From NCBI GenBank assembly GCA_049366695.1, contig JBMNCR010000034.1, positions 1-64,000 on the forward strand: a stretch of DNA of 64,000 nucleotides, read 5' to 3'. The notes beneath the pieces were generated by a model that saw only the letters and a list, made by a program, of their open reading frames with translations, was not told the origin of the DNA and ran no database searches. Shown in pieces: positions 1 to 8,974 of this stretch (its first letter is position 1; every line of letters starts with the position of its first letter). Position numbers and translations under genes: made by a program. The stretch comes from JBMNCR01 sp049366695. GTDB lineage: Bacteria > Bacillota > Clostridia > Eubacteriales > Alkalibacteraceae.

Positions 1-89
1 TTTTTTGAATAAGCAAGATATTTACGATTTGCTTGTGATTCACCAGCAAATGCTGCCATCAGATTCTCTAGTGTTTTATTATTTTTCAT
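1..89 (-). CDS. Rubrerythrin-family protein, N-terminal fragment (gene runs off the left edge)
   Basis: Only the first 29 codons are present. The peptide contains LMAAFAGESQANRKYLAY, the opening of the ferritin-like helix bundle of rubrerythrins, where the Glu of GES is normally a diiron ligand. Rubrerythrins reduce hydrogen peroxide in the cytoplasm of anaerobes. The ATG (complement of 87-89) is preceded by a strong AGGAGGA ribosome binding site. Whether the C-terminal rubredoxin domain is present cannot be seen. Confidence 0.85.
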   Translation of the reverse strand, partial: MKNNKTLENLMAAFAGESQANRKYLAYSK

Positions 90-255
90 ATTTTCCTCCT
101 AAAAATTTAAATTATATCTATTATTAAATATACCTAAAATATTCTATATTAAACAAGTTTTTTAATATTATTTATTATGCATCGTGATTAATAGTGATTA
201 ATTGTTAAAATTGTTAAAAGACAAAATAATAATCCGTATTACTTCATCATAATTA

Positions 256-789
256 TTAAATACTAATCACTAATTTAATAAAATCATCAAAATCTGATTT
301 GTATAAACTAAACTTCAGAATTTCCCCTTCCTTAGCTGTAGCCTGTAGAAAGATTTGATCCATTGATTTCATTATTATTTTATAATCAATAATATCCTCC
401 GGTAATATTTTTTTCCCTTTCACAAATATAATTTGCTTATAAACATAAGAATAATCGCCAATCAACCAAGAACCAAAAATAAACGTAATTAACAAAAGAG
501 ATTGGTAGAAAATATTTTCTAAATAAATTCCCCTGGCAATTACGATTAATAAAAAATATAGTTTCCCCCAAATCAAATAAATACTATAAAATATATCACG
601 AATAGATATCTTATGTTGTGGAGGATATTTTCTCACTATACTTATTTTCATATTAATATAAATAGACTGTAGAATAAACAATATAAATAAGACCATTAAA
701 GAAAATTCATTAATATTTTTTATTGATATAATAAAAAATACAATTGAGACAATTAATAAAACTGAGTCAATATAATATATTTTCTTCAC
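256..789 (-). CDS. Hypothetical multi-pass membrane protein, 177 aa
   Basis: Family not recognised. Two hydrophobic helices lie near residues 8-46 and two more near 68-115, followed by a soluble C-terminal part of about 60 residues that could be a small beta-rich (PH-like) domain; that fold is a guess from the layout. The gene is very AT-rich and belongs to a patch of small membrane-protein genes (256-4364). No ortholog or function can be assigned from sequence alone. Confidence 0.55.
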   Translation of the reverse strand: MKKIYYIDSVLLIVSIVFFIISIKNINEFSLMVLFILFILQSIYINMKISIVRKYPPQHKISIRDIFYSIYLIWGKLYFLLIVIARGIYLENIFYQSLLLITFIFGSWLIGDYSYVYKQIIFVKGKKILPEDIIDYKIIMKSMDQIFLQATAKEGEILKFSLYKSDFDDFIKLVISI

Positions 790-1273
790 TGTTTAAATCA
801 CTCCAATTATTTTCTGTATTATATTTCTATTAAATTCTACATTTAATATCTAAACACCTTTATTTTTTCCTCATTATATTGAATACAATATACTCGCTTA
901 TAATTATATTACTTTTAATATATATTATTAGTTTTTCTTTTAAAGTAATTATATTTTATTTATAAATTAATTATTGTATTATTATATCTTTAATGTACTT
1001 GTTTTTATATATAAAACTGGTTATTCTCTCATATAATTCCATTAATATTTTCTAAACCTTTGATCAAATTAGAATACTATTTATAGAATATAGGTATAAT
1101 TTATCACAATTTATATAAATTTCAGTATGAATATTCTACATATATATCCTTCTTTTTTTCCATATTTTATTTATTTACTAAATAAAAAAATAGTAAAATC
1201 CATTACTGAATAATACTGTATTTGTAAAAGTTTATTTCATTTTGTATAAATAATATAAATTTATTAATCCAAA
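790..1273. other. Intergenic, nothing recognised
   Basis: About 480 bases of extreme AT-rich sequence with no open frame of useful length, no clear hairpin plus T-run and no RNA motif that I can recognise. It separates two minus-strand genes and probably includes the promoter of the 256-789 gene. Confidence 0.5.
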
Positions 1274-1777
1274 TTAACGATTTTTAAATCTGTTCTGTAC
1301 TATGGATAGCACTTCACTAAATTCAGTATCTGCTGTATTCAATGGTATACATATTGGTGGATATTTTAATTTCATATTTGCTTTAATTGTATTTTGCTTC
1401 ATGGGAGAAATGCCATTCATAAGTTTATCAAAATCATAAACAGTGATACCTATAAATTTTTGTACAAAAACTCTTCTTACTGAGACCGACTCAATTTCTT
1501 TCCATGCAACAAAACCTACGCTATTTGCATTTGACATATCAGTGATACCATCTTTTCCTATTATTAACAATGGTCTATTATTTGACATTCTTCTACTAAT
1601 AAGAAAAAAGCAAGCACCAAAAAAAGTTATCCCCATTATTCCAATAACTAAATAAAGTAAATTAATCTCAATTATTCCTATTACTAAATTATACATGCTT
1701 ACAAGCACTAAAATAATTGCTAATATTATAAGTTGTATCACTTTGTTTTTATTTTCTTTAATAATAATTTCATTCAT
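1274..1777 (-). CDS. STM3941-like membrane protein, 167 aa
   Basis: Two adjacent transmembrane helices (about residues 15-36 and 39-62) are followed by a soluble domain that begins LLIIGKDGITDMSNANSVGF and continues with WKEIESVSV. This arrangement, two helices then a PH-like beta domain, is that of the uncharacterised STM3941 family. The start ATG follows an AGGGAGGTATATA ribosome binding site. No function is known; neighbours are other small membrane proteins, so context does not help. Confidence 0.65.
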   Translation of the reverse strand: MNEIIIKENKNKVIQLIILAIILVLVSMYNLVIGIIEINLLYLVIGIMGITFFGACFFLISRRMSNNRPLLIIGKDGITDMSNANSVGFVAWKEIESVSVRRVFVQKFIGITVYDFDKLMNGISPMKQNTIKANMKLKYPPICIPLNTADTEFSEVLSIVQNRFKNR

Positions 1778-1925
1778 TTATATACCTCCCTACGTTTTGC
1801 TCACATACAAATTATACCATATTTTTATAACATATGTTTTTTACCGTATTGTTCAGTTTTCATATATCAATTTTTATTGTGCATTTAATTCAGATTCTCA
1901 ATTAATTTTGGAGTATTAAAGATTT

Positions 1926-2112
1926 AGAAAAACTTAAATCAAAGCAAAATAATATATAGAGTATATGTGTATTATTTTTTCACTTTGTTATTATAGAATA
2001 CCGCGATAGCTCAACTGTTCTTTCCTTTGGTGTTGGCGTAAGAGTGTTTAGATTATATTAATAATAACCTAAATCAATTATGCAACCAAGTGCTAGGGTT
2101 ATTTTTTCATGT
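1926..2112 (+). repeat. Dispersed intergenic repeat, copy A
   Basis: This block shares ordered segments with 52473-52727 and 58649-58815: an opening AATC-AAAGCAAAAT-ATATATAG box, then TTCTTTCC-TTGGTGTTGGCG, then ATTAATAATA, then AACCAAGTGCTAGGGTT followed by ATTTTTTC. The last part is a small hairpin plus T-run, like a plus-strand terminator. It fills the gap between two minus-strand genes. It encodes no open frame of note. Confidence 0.7.
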
Positions 2113-2175
2113 CATTGCTCTAATATTGTTTGCTTTTCAAGTATCAACTATTACATATTTAAATAACATTCTGAA

Positions 2176-2898
2176 CTAATGAATTTCGCAATCTTTTACA
2201 ATAATAGATGATACTTTACTCTTGATTTTATCCATTTCTTCAATAATGAACTCCATTTTTTCCTTATTAGATATTGCCTCATAATATTTATACTTATAAT
2301 AATATCCATAGTAATTAATCCCCACTTCTTTTGATTTTAGTAGTGGTTCAATAATATTTATATCAATTTTTGATAAATCTCCACATGCAAATTGATTTTC
2401 TGTCAATTTAAACAATGCAACTTCTTCATCTGCCTCTTGTCCCCCTTTGTGTAGTCTACTCCATCTTCCACCATCAGTATACAAAATGCCTGTTTTTAAA
2501 GGAACAGGAAGAATACAAACAATCCCCATTGCTAATGGCATTGCTCCTAAAAGCAACAACACAATATTTTCTGTAATAATCCCAAATGGTAGAAATATAA
2601 TTCCCATTGCTATTGAAGCAAAAGGTCCACCTAATAAAACCTTTGACCATATTTTTATGTTATCTTCTTTAACCTCTTGCGGAAGAACACAACCAACACC
2701 TCCCCACATTACAGTCCGTTTTTCAAGATAGAAATTAATTTTTCCATGTTCATCTGACTTTACTCCAATTGGTCCAATGACTAATAAGTGAAATTTCCAA
2801 CCATTAATTAATCCTACGATAATATGTCCTAACTCATGAATGATTCCAGAAACTAAGTAACATAATATTGAAATTAATATATAAATACCAATCTCCAT
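2176..2898 (-). CDS. M50-like (site-2-protease-type) membrane metalloprotease homologue, 240 aa
   Basis: HELGH at residues 21-25, inside the first membrane helix, is the zinc-binding HExxH motif of M50 intramembrane proteases. A second motif, LPVPLKTGILYTDGG near residues 135-150, matches the NPxPxxxxDG signature that supplies the third zinc ligand. Hydrophobic segments lie near 5-33, 90-125 and 128-142; the C-terminal 80 residues are charged and cytosolic-looking. M50 proteins cleave membrane-embedded substrates; the substrate is unknown. The neighbouring genes encode small membrane proteins, which might be targets or immunity partners, but that is inference. Confidence 0.75.
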   Translation of the reverse strand: MEIGIYILISILCYLVSGIIHELGHIIVGLINGWKFHLLVIGPIGVKSDEHGKINFYLEKRTVMWGGVGCVLPQEVKEDNIKIWSKVLLGGPFASIAMGIIFLPFGIITENIVLLLLGAMPLAMGIVCILPVPLKTGILYTDGGRWSRLHKGGQEADEEVALFKLTENQFACGDLSKIDINIIEPLLKSKEVGINYYGYYYKYKYYEAISNKEKMEFIIEEMDKIKSKVSSIIVKDCEIH

Positions 2899-2989
2899 TT
2901 TTTAGCCCCCTATATTTGATAATTACAAATCTAATGCTTATTCGCAATATAATCCAAGTTACTATAAATTTCTTAGTTCAAGACTTTAT

Positions 2990-3172
2990 TTATATTATTA
3001 ATTGATTAACCTTAAATAAAGGCAATATTTTAATAACTAAGATAAATATATTTAAGAAAATAGAGCTATATAAATAATAAATACTATTTGATAATAATAG
3101 CATTTGAAAAGGTAAAATACCTAATAAAGACAGAATTAATGACACTTTTTTATTTTTATGAAAATTGCTCAT
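2990..3172 (-). CDS. Small hydrophobic protein, 60 aa, hypothetical
   Basis: A basic N-terminus (NFHKNKKVS) is followed by two hydrophobic stretches. There is no ribosome binding site before the ATG, and a different open frame (about 3170-3320) runs into it with an ATGA overlap, ending LYGILYLHI. The locus may therefore be one membrane-protein gene broken by a frameshift or a pair of tiny genes. Family not recognised. Confidence 0.3.
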   Translation of the reverse strand: MSNFHKNKKVSLILSLLGILPFQMLLLSNSIYYLYSSIFLNIFILVIKILPLFKVNQLII

Positions 3173-3313
3173 ATATGTAAGTATAAAATACCATATAACA
3201 TAATTAATGAATCCATCATAAAAAATTCATCAAAAATACGCATTAAAATCAACACAGATGAAATAGAAAAAAATAAGCCAATAAAAGTAAATACTAATTC
3301 TAAAGAATAACTA

Positions 3314-3463
3314 TCATTTACTTCTAATCATTTTTATAATAAAAAATATTGCAAAAGCCAAACCCAAAGTATTAAAAATTACATTTTTGAATAAAATATA
3401 TAGTATGCTACCAGCACCTACTGATATGCAAACACCTACTAAATACTTTTCTTTAATATTCAT
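3314..3463 (-). CDS. Small membrane protein, 49 aa, hypothetical
   Basis: This short frame starts at an ATG (complement of 3461-3463) directly behind a strong AGGAGG ribosome binding site, which is the main support that it is expressed. It begins MNIKEKYLVGVCIS and has two short hydrophobic helices, ending KMIRSK. No family recognised. The reading frame just downstream (shifted) also looks like membrane protein, so a frameshifted longer gene is possible. Confidence 0.45.
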   Translation of the reverse strand: MNIKEKYLVGVCISVGAGSILYILFKNVIFNTLGLAFAIFFIIKMIRSK

Positions 3464-3495
3464 ATATTCCTCCTATCAATTTAACATATATTTTA

Positions 3496-3786
3496 CTAAT
3501 CAAATTTTTTATGGTAAAGCAAGTCAATATATTCTTTTGATTCTTTTAAACCATGTCCAGTGACTTCTCTATATCGTTTTATTGCTTTAATTTTCTTACC
3601 ATCTGTAAGAAGATTTTGCAACTCAGCATCAACACCTTCAATTATAGCGTCATCTATCGCAAAATTTTTAATTATTTTATCTAACTTGTTATTTATCTGC
3701 AACATACTATTTTCTACCTTAGTATCCAAACCAATTCTTATTATTATCATACCTATACTTAAACCTAAAATAAATTCAATGCTCAT
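3496..3786 (-). CDS. Membrane-anchored protein with ribosomal L7/L12 C-terminal-like domain, 96 aa
   Basis: One N-terminal membrane helix (MSIEFILGLSIGMIIIRIG) leads to a short helical linker and then KKIKAIKRYREVTGHGLKES, which resembles the C-terminal domain of L7/L12 (KxxAIKxxREVTGLGLKEAK). In the ribosome that domain recruits GTPase factors; small membrane-tethered versions are uncharacterised. The start at 3786 is chosen because AAAGGAGCG sits just before it; an in-frame ATG 18 bases upstream lacks such a site. Confidence 0.65.
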   Translation of the reverse strand: MSIEFILGLSIGMIIIRIGLDTKVENSMLQINNKLDKIIKNFAIDDAIIEGVDAELQNLLTDGKKIKAIKRYREVTGHGLKESKEYIDLLYHKKFD

Positions 3787-3893
3787 AGTTTCGCTCCTTT
3801 CCATTATATAATATAAAGATATAAACGTACTATAACATATACTAATTATACCACGATTTAATGTAATTATATGGTATTTATTAACTAGTTATG

Positions 3894-4364
3894 TTATGAT
3901 AAATTCTTTTCATCAATACTAATTATTTCATCAGCTAAGTTTTCACGCAATAACGTAATAATTCTATTATAATCATCTTTTTTATAATAGTGAATATCGT
4001 ACTGTAGATATCGATTATAAAATGTGACTTTAATTTTATTTTCTATAGTAACTTGTACTTTTTTTAAATTATTCCAGTTAGTCCAATATCCTAATCTCGC
4101 TATAGAACGAAAACCTTTAGTTGTTATTCCTTTACTTGCCCAACCAATAATTGGAATACTAGCACCTAAAATACCTATTATATTATGGAACCATGTGTTA
4201 GCATATAAATATGTAATACTCAATAAAATCACAGTAGAAATCAATACAATTACAATATCAATTTTTTGTTTTTCTGCTGAAATAATTAAATTTCGTATAT
4301 CCCTAATACATTCTATAATAATTAAAAGTAAAAATATAAAAATAATCCCACCAAAAAAATCCAT
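3894..4364 (-). CDS. Hypothetical membrane protein (DUF5673-like), 156 aa
   Basis: Three hydrophobic segments (about residues 3-19, 36-55 and 60-76) precede a soluble part with GITTKGFRSIARLGYWTNWN and a beta-rich tail. The GI-x-x-KG-x-R motif followed by a tryptophan-rich strand resembles DUF5673/PH-like membrane proteins of unknown role. The start has a weak AGGAGGGTAA site. It sits at the end of the patch of small membrane-protein genes. Confidence 0.5.
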   Translation of the reverse strand: MDFFGGIIFIFLLLIIIECIRDIRNLIISAEKQKIDIVIVLISTVILLSITYLYANTWFHNIIGILGASIPIIGWASKGITTKGFRSIARLGYWTNWNNLKKVQVTIENKIKVTFYNRYLQYDIHYYKKDDYNRIITLLRENLADEIISIDEKNLS

Positions 4365-4613
4365 TTACCCTCCTATAATCATACATTAATAATATAAATC
4401 AACCATAAATTCACATATAAATTATACCATAGATTACCACTGCAATATTATTCAGTCATCAAATAACATTAGTTACTTTACGTTAGATTTTTGAATGCTA
4501 AATTAAAAATACCATAGATTCATTTTTGAATAATATGGTATTTTAAGAAAATTATTTGTTTTAGAATTTTTGTGATTCATAATAATACTATGTATATATT
4601 TTTTATGTTTATT

Positions 4614-5243
4614 TTAATCTACATGTAATTTTAATTTCTTATATGTTTCTTTTCTTAAGTTAATCAGTTTTTTGAGTTTTTTTCCAGCTCTTTTTACTTC
4701 CTCTGTAGCATCTTGATTTTGTTCTACATCTCCTTTTTTAAACAATTTTAAAATTTTAACAGTCTCTACGATTCTATATCCTAAACCTTCTAAAGGCATA
4801 CTCATAGCTTCAGCAGTAAATCCCATATCTTTTTCATCATTTTGTTCACAAATAGATATAACTACCGCATATTTTCCTCCTATTACTTCATTGATACTTG
4901 ACCAAACTGAGCGATCATCTTCTGAAAAGATTTGAAAGCAATATAACCTTTCAATAAAAGCTTTCATATCTGCCGTTATATTATAGAAGTATGTTGGTGA
5001 ACCTGTAATAATAGCATCTGCTTCTAGTATACGTGGATATAATTTCTGCATATCATCCATTATTATACATTTGTATGTATCTTTACATCCTTCACACCCA
5101 GTACACCCTCTAATATTGTGATCCCGAAGAAAAATTAGCTCAGTTTCAATTTCATCGCATTCAATTGCATCTAGTGCTTGCTGCACTAAATATGCTGTAT
5201 TACCGTTTTTTCTTCTACTCCCTACTATTCCTAACACTTTCAT
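4614..5243 (-). CDS. Iron-sulfur flavoprotein (flavodoxin-like NADPH-dependent FMN reductase family), 209 aa
   Basis: The N-terminus MKVLGIVGSRRKNGNTAYLV is the FMN-phosphate-binding loop of the NADPH-dependent FMN reductase fold. It is followed by GCTGCEGCKDTYKC (about residues 46-60), the compact cysteine motif that binds a 4Fe-4S cluster in Isf proteins, and by ADAIITGSPTYFYNITADMK, the second FMN loop. Isf proteins transfer electrons in anaerobes and help detoxify O2/H2O2. It is a single gene with its own upstream region. Confidence 0.85.
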   Translation of the reverse strand: MKVLGIVGSRRKNGNTAYLVQQALDAIECDEIETELIFLRDHNIRGCTGCEGCKDTYKCIIMDDMQKLYPRILEADAIITGSPTYFYNITADMKAFIERLYCFQIFSEDDRSVWSSINEVIGGKYAVVISICEQNDEKDMGFTAEAMSMPLEGLGYRIVETVKILKLFKKGDVEQNQDATEEVKRAGKKLKKLINLRKETYKKLKLHVD

Positions 5244-5427
5244 AATACTACCTCCATATGCACCATATTTAACGTATAAATTTGCGTAATATACAGATAT
5301 AATGACTTCGGTATAAGAGATACCAACACTTGCGATTACCTCCTATTCACTTACAAATCATACCCAGTATATTGAATAAAATATATGATTTTAATATTAT
5401 TCATTTTTCTGATACTCTCATGTACAG

Positions 5428-5462
5428 TAAAAAAACACTCGTATTAAAACAAGTGTTTTTAA
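5428..5462 (-). terminator. Rho-independent terminator of rnpB
   Basis: An AAAAACACT / AGTGTTTTT stem (5431-5439 and 5452-5460) with an AT-rich loop lies just past the 3' end of the RNase P RNA and is followed on the minus strand by a run of Ts. Confidence 0.8.
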
Positions 5463-5473
5463 TAAATTAAAAT

Positions 5474-5984
5474 GACTAAACCTATAAGCCGAGTTCTGTG
5501 TTAAACGATCATCTATCTAGGTTTACTGTTGCCAGTAGACTCCAGCGACCTACCATTGGACAGCAGCGGGCAACTGCCTTTCTTGGTCCGTTCTTGGTCT
5601 TGCTCCAGGTGGGGTTTACATAGCCGAATAGTTGCCTATCCGCTGGTGAGCTCTTACCTCACCCTTTCACCCTTACCAGCCAATATGCCGTGCATATAAG
5701 AGCATGCGCAGCATAGGTTAATCTTTCTGTCAGTCCTTTGTCCTTAGACCTTAGTACTTTGGATTTACTTTACTAAAGACTAATGTCAAAAGTCTGACCT
5801 ATAAGAATATCCATAAACCTGCTTACTTCAAATATGCTAAGTATATTTGGTGGCGGTTTACTTTCTGTTGCACTTTCCTTAGAGTTACCTCCACCGGGGA
5901 TTACCCGGCACCCTGCCCTACGGAGCTCGGACTTTCCTCGTGTACAACCTTGCGGTTTTGCACACGCGATCATCTGGTTTACTC
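5474..5984 (-). ncRNA. rnpB: RNase P RNA (class A type) with a long insertion in the P12 region
   Basis: The minus strand carries the universal 5' core GAGGAAAGTCCGAGCTCC, the GTGCAACAGAAAGTAAACCGCC block, GGTAAGGGTGAAAGGGTG, and the 3' core ACAGAACTCGGCTTATAGG. The ends were set by the P1 helix (GAGTAAACC at 5976-5984 with GGTTTAGTC at 5474-5482, one mismatch). RNase P RNA cleaves the 5' leader from pre-tRNAs. The RNA is about 511 nt, longer than the 350-400 nt usual for the class. The extra length is the 174 nt between the CCGCC block and GGTAAGGG (5678-5851), where P12 lies. Confidence 0.95.
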
Positions 5985-6051
5985 ATTTATTTAATTTTCG
6001 GAATTTAATATTATCATATTTATCTGTGTTTTACAATGGTATTTTGTGGTT

Positions 6052-6777
6052 TTACGCTTCTTGTAATTTGGGTACATATATTAATCGTCCACAGTTTTCA
6101 CAAGCAAATATCTTATCTTCATTCTTTTTTAAATTTTGAGAAAATATTATTGAAAACTGCATTTTACATCCATCACATACATCTTCTTTGTAACACACAA
6201 CTACTGGATAAATTTTTTCTTTTTTATCATAATAGTATTTTATATCTTCTTCCAACATTGTTTTTTTAAGCTTTTCTATACTATTGTTTATTTCTTGAAG
6301 CTTACTTTCGCTAAATTTTATTTTTGTATCTAATTCATTATTACGCTTATTAATTTCTTCCTTTATTAATTCAGATTTTGCCTTGTATTTTTTTATCAGT
6401 TTTATACTGGACAAATTTTCATTTTTATAATTTTGTATAGTTTCATTTTTCTCTGTTTTATTTTTATTATGATCGTCAATTTCTCTCTTTAATTGATTTA
6501 ACACTTTAGCTTTTTTTATATTTTCATTATAAAGTTTATCTTCCGCTTTAATTATTTTTGATTCTAATTGATTTATCTCTTGTTTTAATTTTTGCGATGA
6601 TACTTCTCTTTCTTTATACTCTTGTGCAATTTGTTTTGTCATCGATAAGAGTTTATTGTATGTGTTTTTGTGATTATCTATTTGAATTTTTAAATCAGTA
6701 ATGCCTTCATCCTTCTCGATTTCTATGATTCTATCTTCTAATTGTTGAAGTTCCCATAGTTTATCTATGTTTTTCAT
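6052..6777 (-). CDS. Zinc-ribbon coiled-coil protein (C4-type zinc ribbon, DUF164 / CdsZ-like), 241 aa
   Basis: Residues 1-180 are nearly all charged heptad-like sequence, predicting a long antiparallel coiled coil. The C-terminus carries CDGCKMQFS and ACENCGRLIY, two CxxC pairs forming a C4 zinc ribbon. This is the conserved zinc-ribbon protein found beside Nif3 in many Firmicutes and other bacteria. Its role is not settled; homologues have been linked to nucleic-acid or surface-structure processes. It lies directly downstream of the Nif3 and trmK genes, as in many relatives. Confidence 0.85.
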   Translation of the reverse strand: MKNIDKLWELQQLEDRIIEIEKDEGITDLKIQIDNHKNTYNKLLSMTKQIAQEYKEREVSSQKLKQEINQLESKIIKAEDKLYNENIKKAKVLNQLKREIDDHNKNKTEKNETIQNYKNENLSSIKLIKKYKAKSELIKEEINKRNNELDTKIKFSESKLQEINNSIEKLKKTMLEEDIKYYYDKKEKIYPVVVCYKEDVCDGCKMQFSIIFSQNLKKNEDKIFACENCGRLIYVPKLQEA

Positions 6778-6861
6778 TTTAACACTCCTTATTATTTTCG
6801 CCTGTCATATTTATATAAATAATTATTAATATAAACTCTATGGGATAATCATAAAATTTAA

Positions 6862-7980
6862 CTATAATAATTGAATGTAATCATTATTACTTTTTGATTT
6901 AATAATATCAAATTTTAAATTATTTTTTATTCTAATTTTATTTAAATAATCTGCTAGACATTCAATCATTATTATTTCAGTATTATAATGGCCTGCATCT
7001 AATACAAACAAACCTAATTCATGTGCCAACTGCCCATCATGATACTTCAAATCTCCTGTAATAAATATATCTGCTCCACTAAATTTTGCTTTAGAAATCA
7101 AACTCGCTCCGGCTCCTGAACATATTGCTACTTTTTTAATTTTACTTGGTACCTTTCCACTTGCTCTTAAAGATTCAATACTTAGAGTATTTTTTACTTG
7201 TTTGATAAAATTCCGTGTATCAACTTCAGTGCTTAATTCACCTATAACTCCCAGGCCTTCACATAACCCTTTATTTATTAAAGGATACACATCATATGCA
7301 ACCTCTTCATATGGATGTTTTTTTATTACTGCTTTAATAGTTTTAAATAAATCTTTTTCTTTTATTATTGTTTCAAGTCTGTATTCATCTATATTTTCAA
7401 TTTTATTAACGGATCCCCTATATGGTTGTGATCCTTCTAATGGTTTAAAACTTCCGATCCCTAATGAAGAAAAACTACAATGACTATAATTACCCGTCCA
7501 TCCTGCACCTTGTTTAGCCAATTCAGTTTTTATTGCGTCTATCTCTGATTTTGGCACAAATACAACAAATTTATACATTTTTTCTTCATTTATTTTTTTT
7601 AAAACTTGAATATCTTGTAATTGAAACATTTCAGATAACCAATAGTTTAGTCCATTACTACTAATATCTAAATTAGTATGTGCACAGTAAACTCCTATCT
7701 CATTAGTTATCAACTCTTTTATTAATTTGCCCTTATAATTATCCCATCTTATGTTTTGTATTGGTGAAAATAGCAAAGGATGATGGGATATTATTAAGTT
7801 TACTTTTTTTTCTATAGCTTCATTAACCACCTCTTCATTAATATCAAGGCATACAAGCACTCTTTCTATGTTCATATATGTAGTTCCAATTAATAACCCT
7901 ACGTTGTCCCATTCTTCTGCAAGTTTTTTAGGAGCAATATCTTCAATGATACTAATAATTTGTTGACATTTTACAGACAT
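6862..7980 (-). CDS. Nif3-like dinuclear metal-centre hexameric protein (YqfO type), 372 aa
   Basis: The N-terminal half has AEEWDNVGLL and ISHHPLLFSP, supplying metal-binding histidines; the C-terminal half has GDLKYHD and LFVLDAGHYNTE with the remaining ligands. Between them (about 120-225) is the inserted PII/CutA-like domain typical of YqfO. The family forms hexamers with a dinuclear metal site and is called a GTP cyclohydrolase I type 2 homologue in databases, without firm proof. The start at 7980 is set by GGGAGG seven bases upstream; it overlaps the end of trmK by 10 bases, suggesting coupled translation. Confidence 0.9.
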   Translation of the reverse strand: MSVKCQQIISIIEDIAPKKLAEEWDNVGLLIGTTYMNIERVLVCLDINEEVVNEAIEKKVNLIISHHPLLFSPIQNIRWDNYKGKLIKELITNEIGVYCAHTNLDISSNGLNYWLSEMFQLQDIQVLKKINEEKMYKFVVFVPKSEIDAIKTELAKQGAGWTGNYSHCSFSSLGIGSFKPLEGSQPYRGSVNKIENIDEYRLETIIKEKDLFKTIKAVIKKHPYEEVAYDVYPLINKGLCEGLGVIGELSTEVDTRNFIKQVKNTLSIESLRASGKVPSKIKKVAICSGAGASLISKAKFSGADIFITGDLKYHDGQLAHELGLFVLDAGHYNTEIIMIECLADYLNKIRIKNNLKFDIIKSKSNNDYIQLL

Positions 7981-8660
7981 TTTTTTACCTCCCGAAGTTT
8001 TTGCAATTTTTCTCGACATTGATTTTTTTTCTTTATAGCATTAGGACTATCTTGTTTGCTACAGTTATTTATTATTTTTTTTAGTTCATTTTCTTTAAAT
8101 TGTATTAATTCTAATAATAATGGATGATTTTTTTTAATTAAGGGATATCCAATATCTAAATAAATTTCGTCCTTTATATCTTCTTTACCTTTAGTAGCAA
8201 CAATTATTTGATAAATTCGTCTATCTTCTTTTTCTAAATCTTCATCAATAATTTTAAATCCATTATTAATCAAATACTTCCTTAACTCAGCTTGGGCAAC
8301 CATTGGTTGTAAAATTAATTTTTCTGCTTTATTAGCTGTCTCTTTATTTTCATTTATTATCTCTGATATTAAAATACCTCCCATACCAGCTATAATAATG
8401 TTTTCTATTTCATATCCTTTTATAGGTTCTAAACCATTACCTTTTAATGTTTTTATATATTGTATATAACCATGACTCATAATTTGATTTTGCGCTATTT
8501 CCAAAGGTCCGTCATTTATATCAGTAGCTATTATTTGTTTAGTAATATTATTTTCTACTAGGTATATCGGGATAAAAGCATGGTCTGTTCCTATATCAGC
8601 TACTTTTGAACATTTTGATATATGTCTCACAATACCTTTTAGTCTAGGCGTTAATTGCAT
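7971..8660 (-). CDS. trmK: tRNA (adenine(22)-N1)-methyltransferase TrmK
   Basis: Methylates N1 of A22 in the D-arm of bacterial tRNAs using S-adenosylmethionine. The Rossmann motifs are visible: KVADIGTDHAFIPIYLV near residue 20, ATDINDGPLEIA near 45-60, and IIIAGMGGILISEI near 90, where GMGG is diagnostic for TrmK. The C-terminal helical coiled-coil domain (about 165-229) is also as in the family. 229 aa is the normal size. It forms a unit with the Nif3 and zinc-ribbon genes, as in Bacillus yqfN-yqfO. Confidence 0.93.
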   Translation of the reverse strand: MQLTPRLKGIVRHISKCSKVADIGTDHAFIPIYLVENNITKQIIATDINDGPLEIAQNQIMSHGYIQYIKTLKGNGLEPIKGYEIENIIIAGMGGILISEIINENKETANKAEKLILQPMVAQAELRKYLINNGFKIIDEDLEKEDRRIYQIIVATKGKEDIKDEIYLDIGYPLIKKNHPLLLELIQFKENELKKIINNCSKQDSPNAIKKKNQCREKLQKLREVKKCL

Positions 8661-8913
8661 TTATTTCTCCTATGATTTTCTTTATTTTTATTATATCATA
8701 TTTTCAGATGATATACCTTTTGTATAAATGTTAATTCTCAATTAGATAGTATTAGTTTATCTAAACTTAAATTTATTTATTATTAGTAAATATGCATCTT
8801 AATGAGTTAAGTAAAAAATATGAAGTAAAAATAAGAAAAGTAATCCTATTTATCCTTTGAGTGTAACTGAATCATAATGATAATTTTGAAAAACCATCTC
8901 TTTACTAGTCAAT

Positions 8914-8943
8914 AAAAAAACCTTTAGTAACAAACTAAAGGTT
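8914..8943 (-). terminator. Terminator downstream of tRNA-Asn
   Basis: A perfect 9-bp stem (AACCTTTAG at 8919-8927 and CTAAAGGTT at 8935-8943) is followed on the minus strand by TTTTTT. The rest of 8661-8974 is AT-rich with no other recognised element apart from the likely trmK promoter. Confidence 0.85.
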
Positions 8944-8974
8944 GAATTATATTATTTCATTTTAATTTATTAAA

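Noticed and set aside
5773..6139. Open frames on both strands across 5773-6139
   Set aside because: Most of this region is RNase P RNA; the frames contain its conserved core sequence translated by chance.
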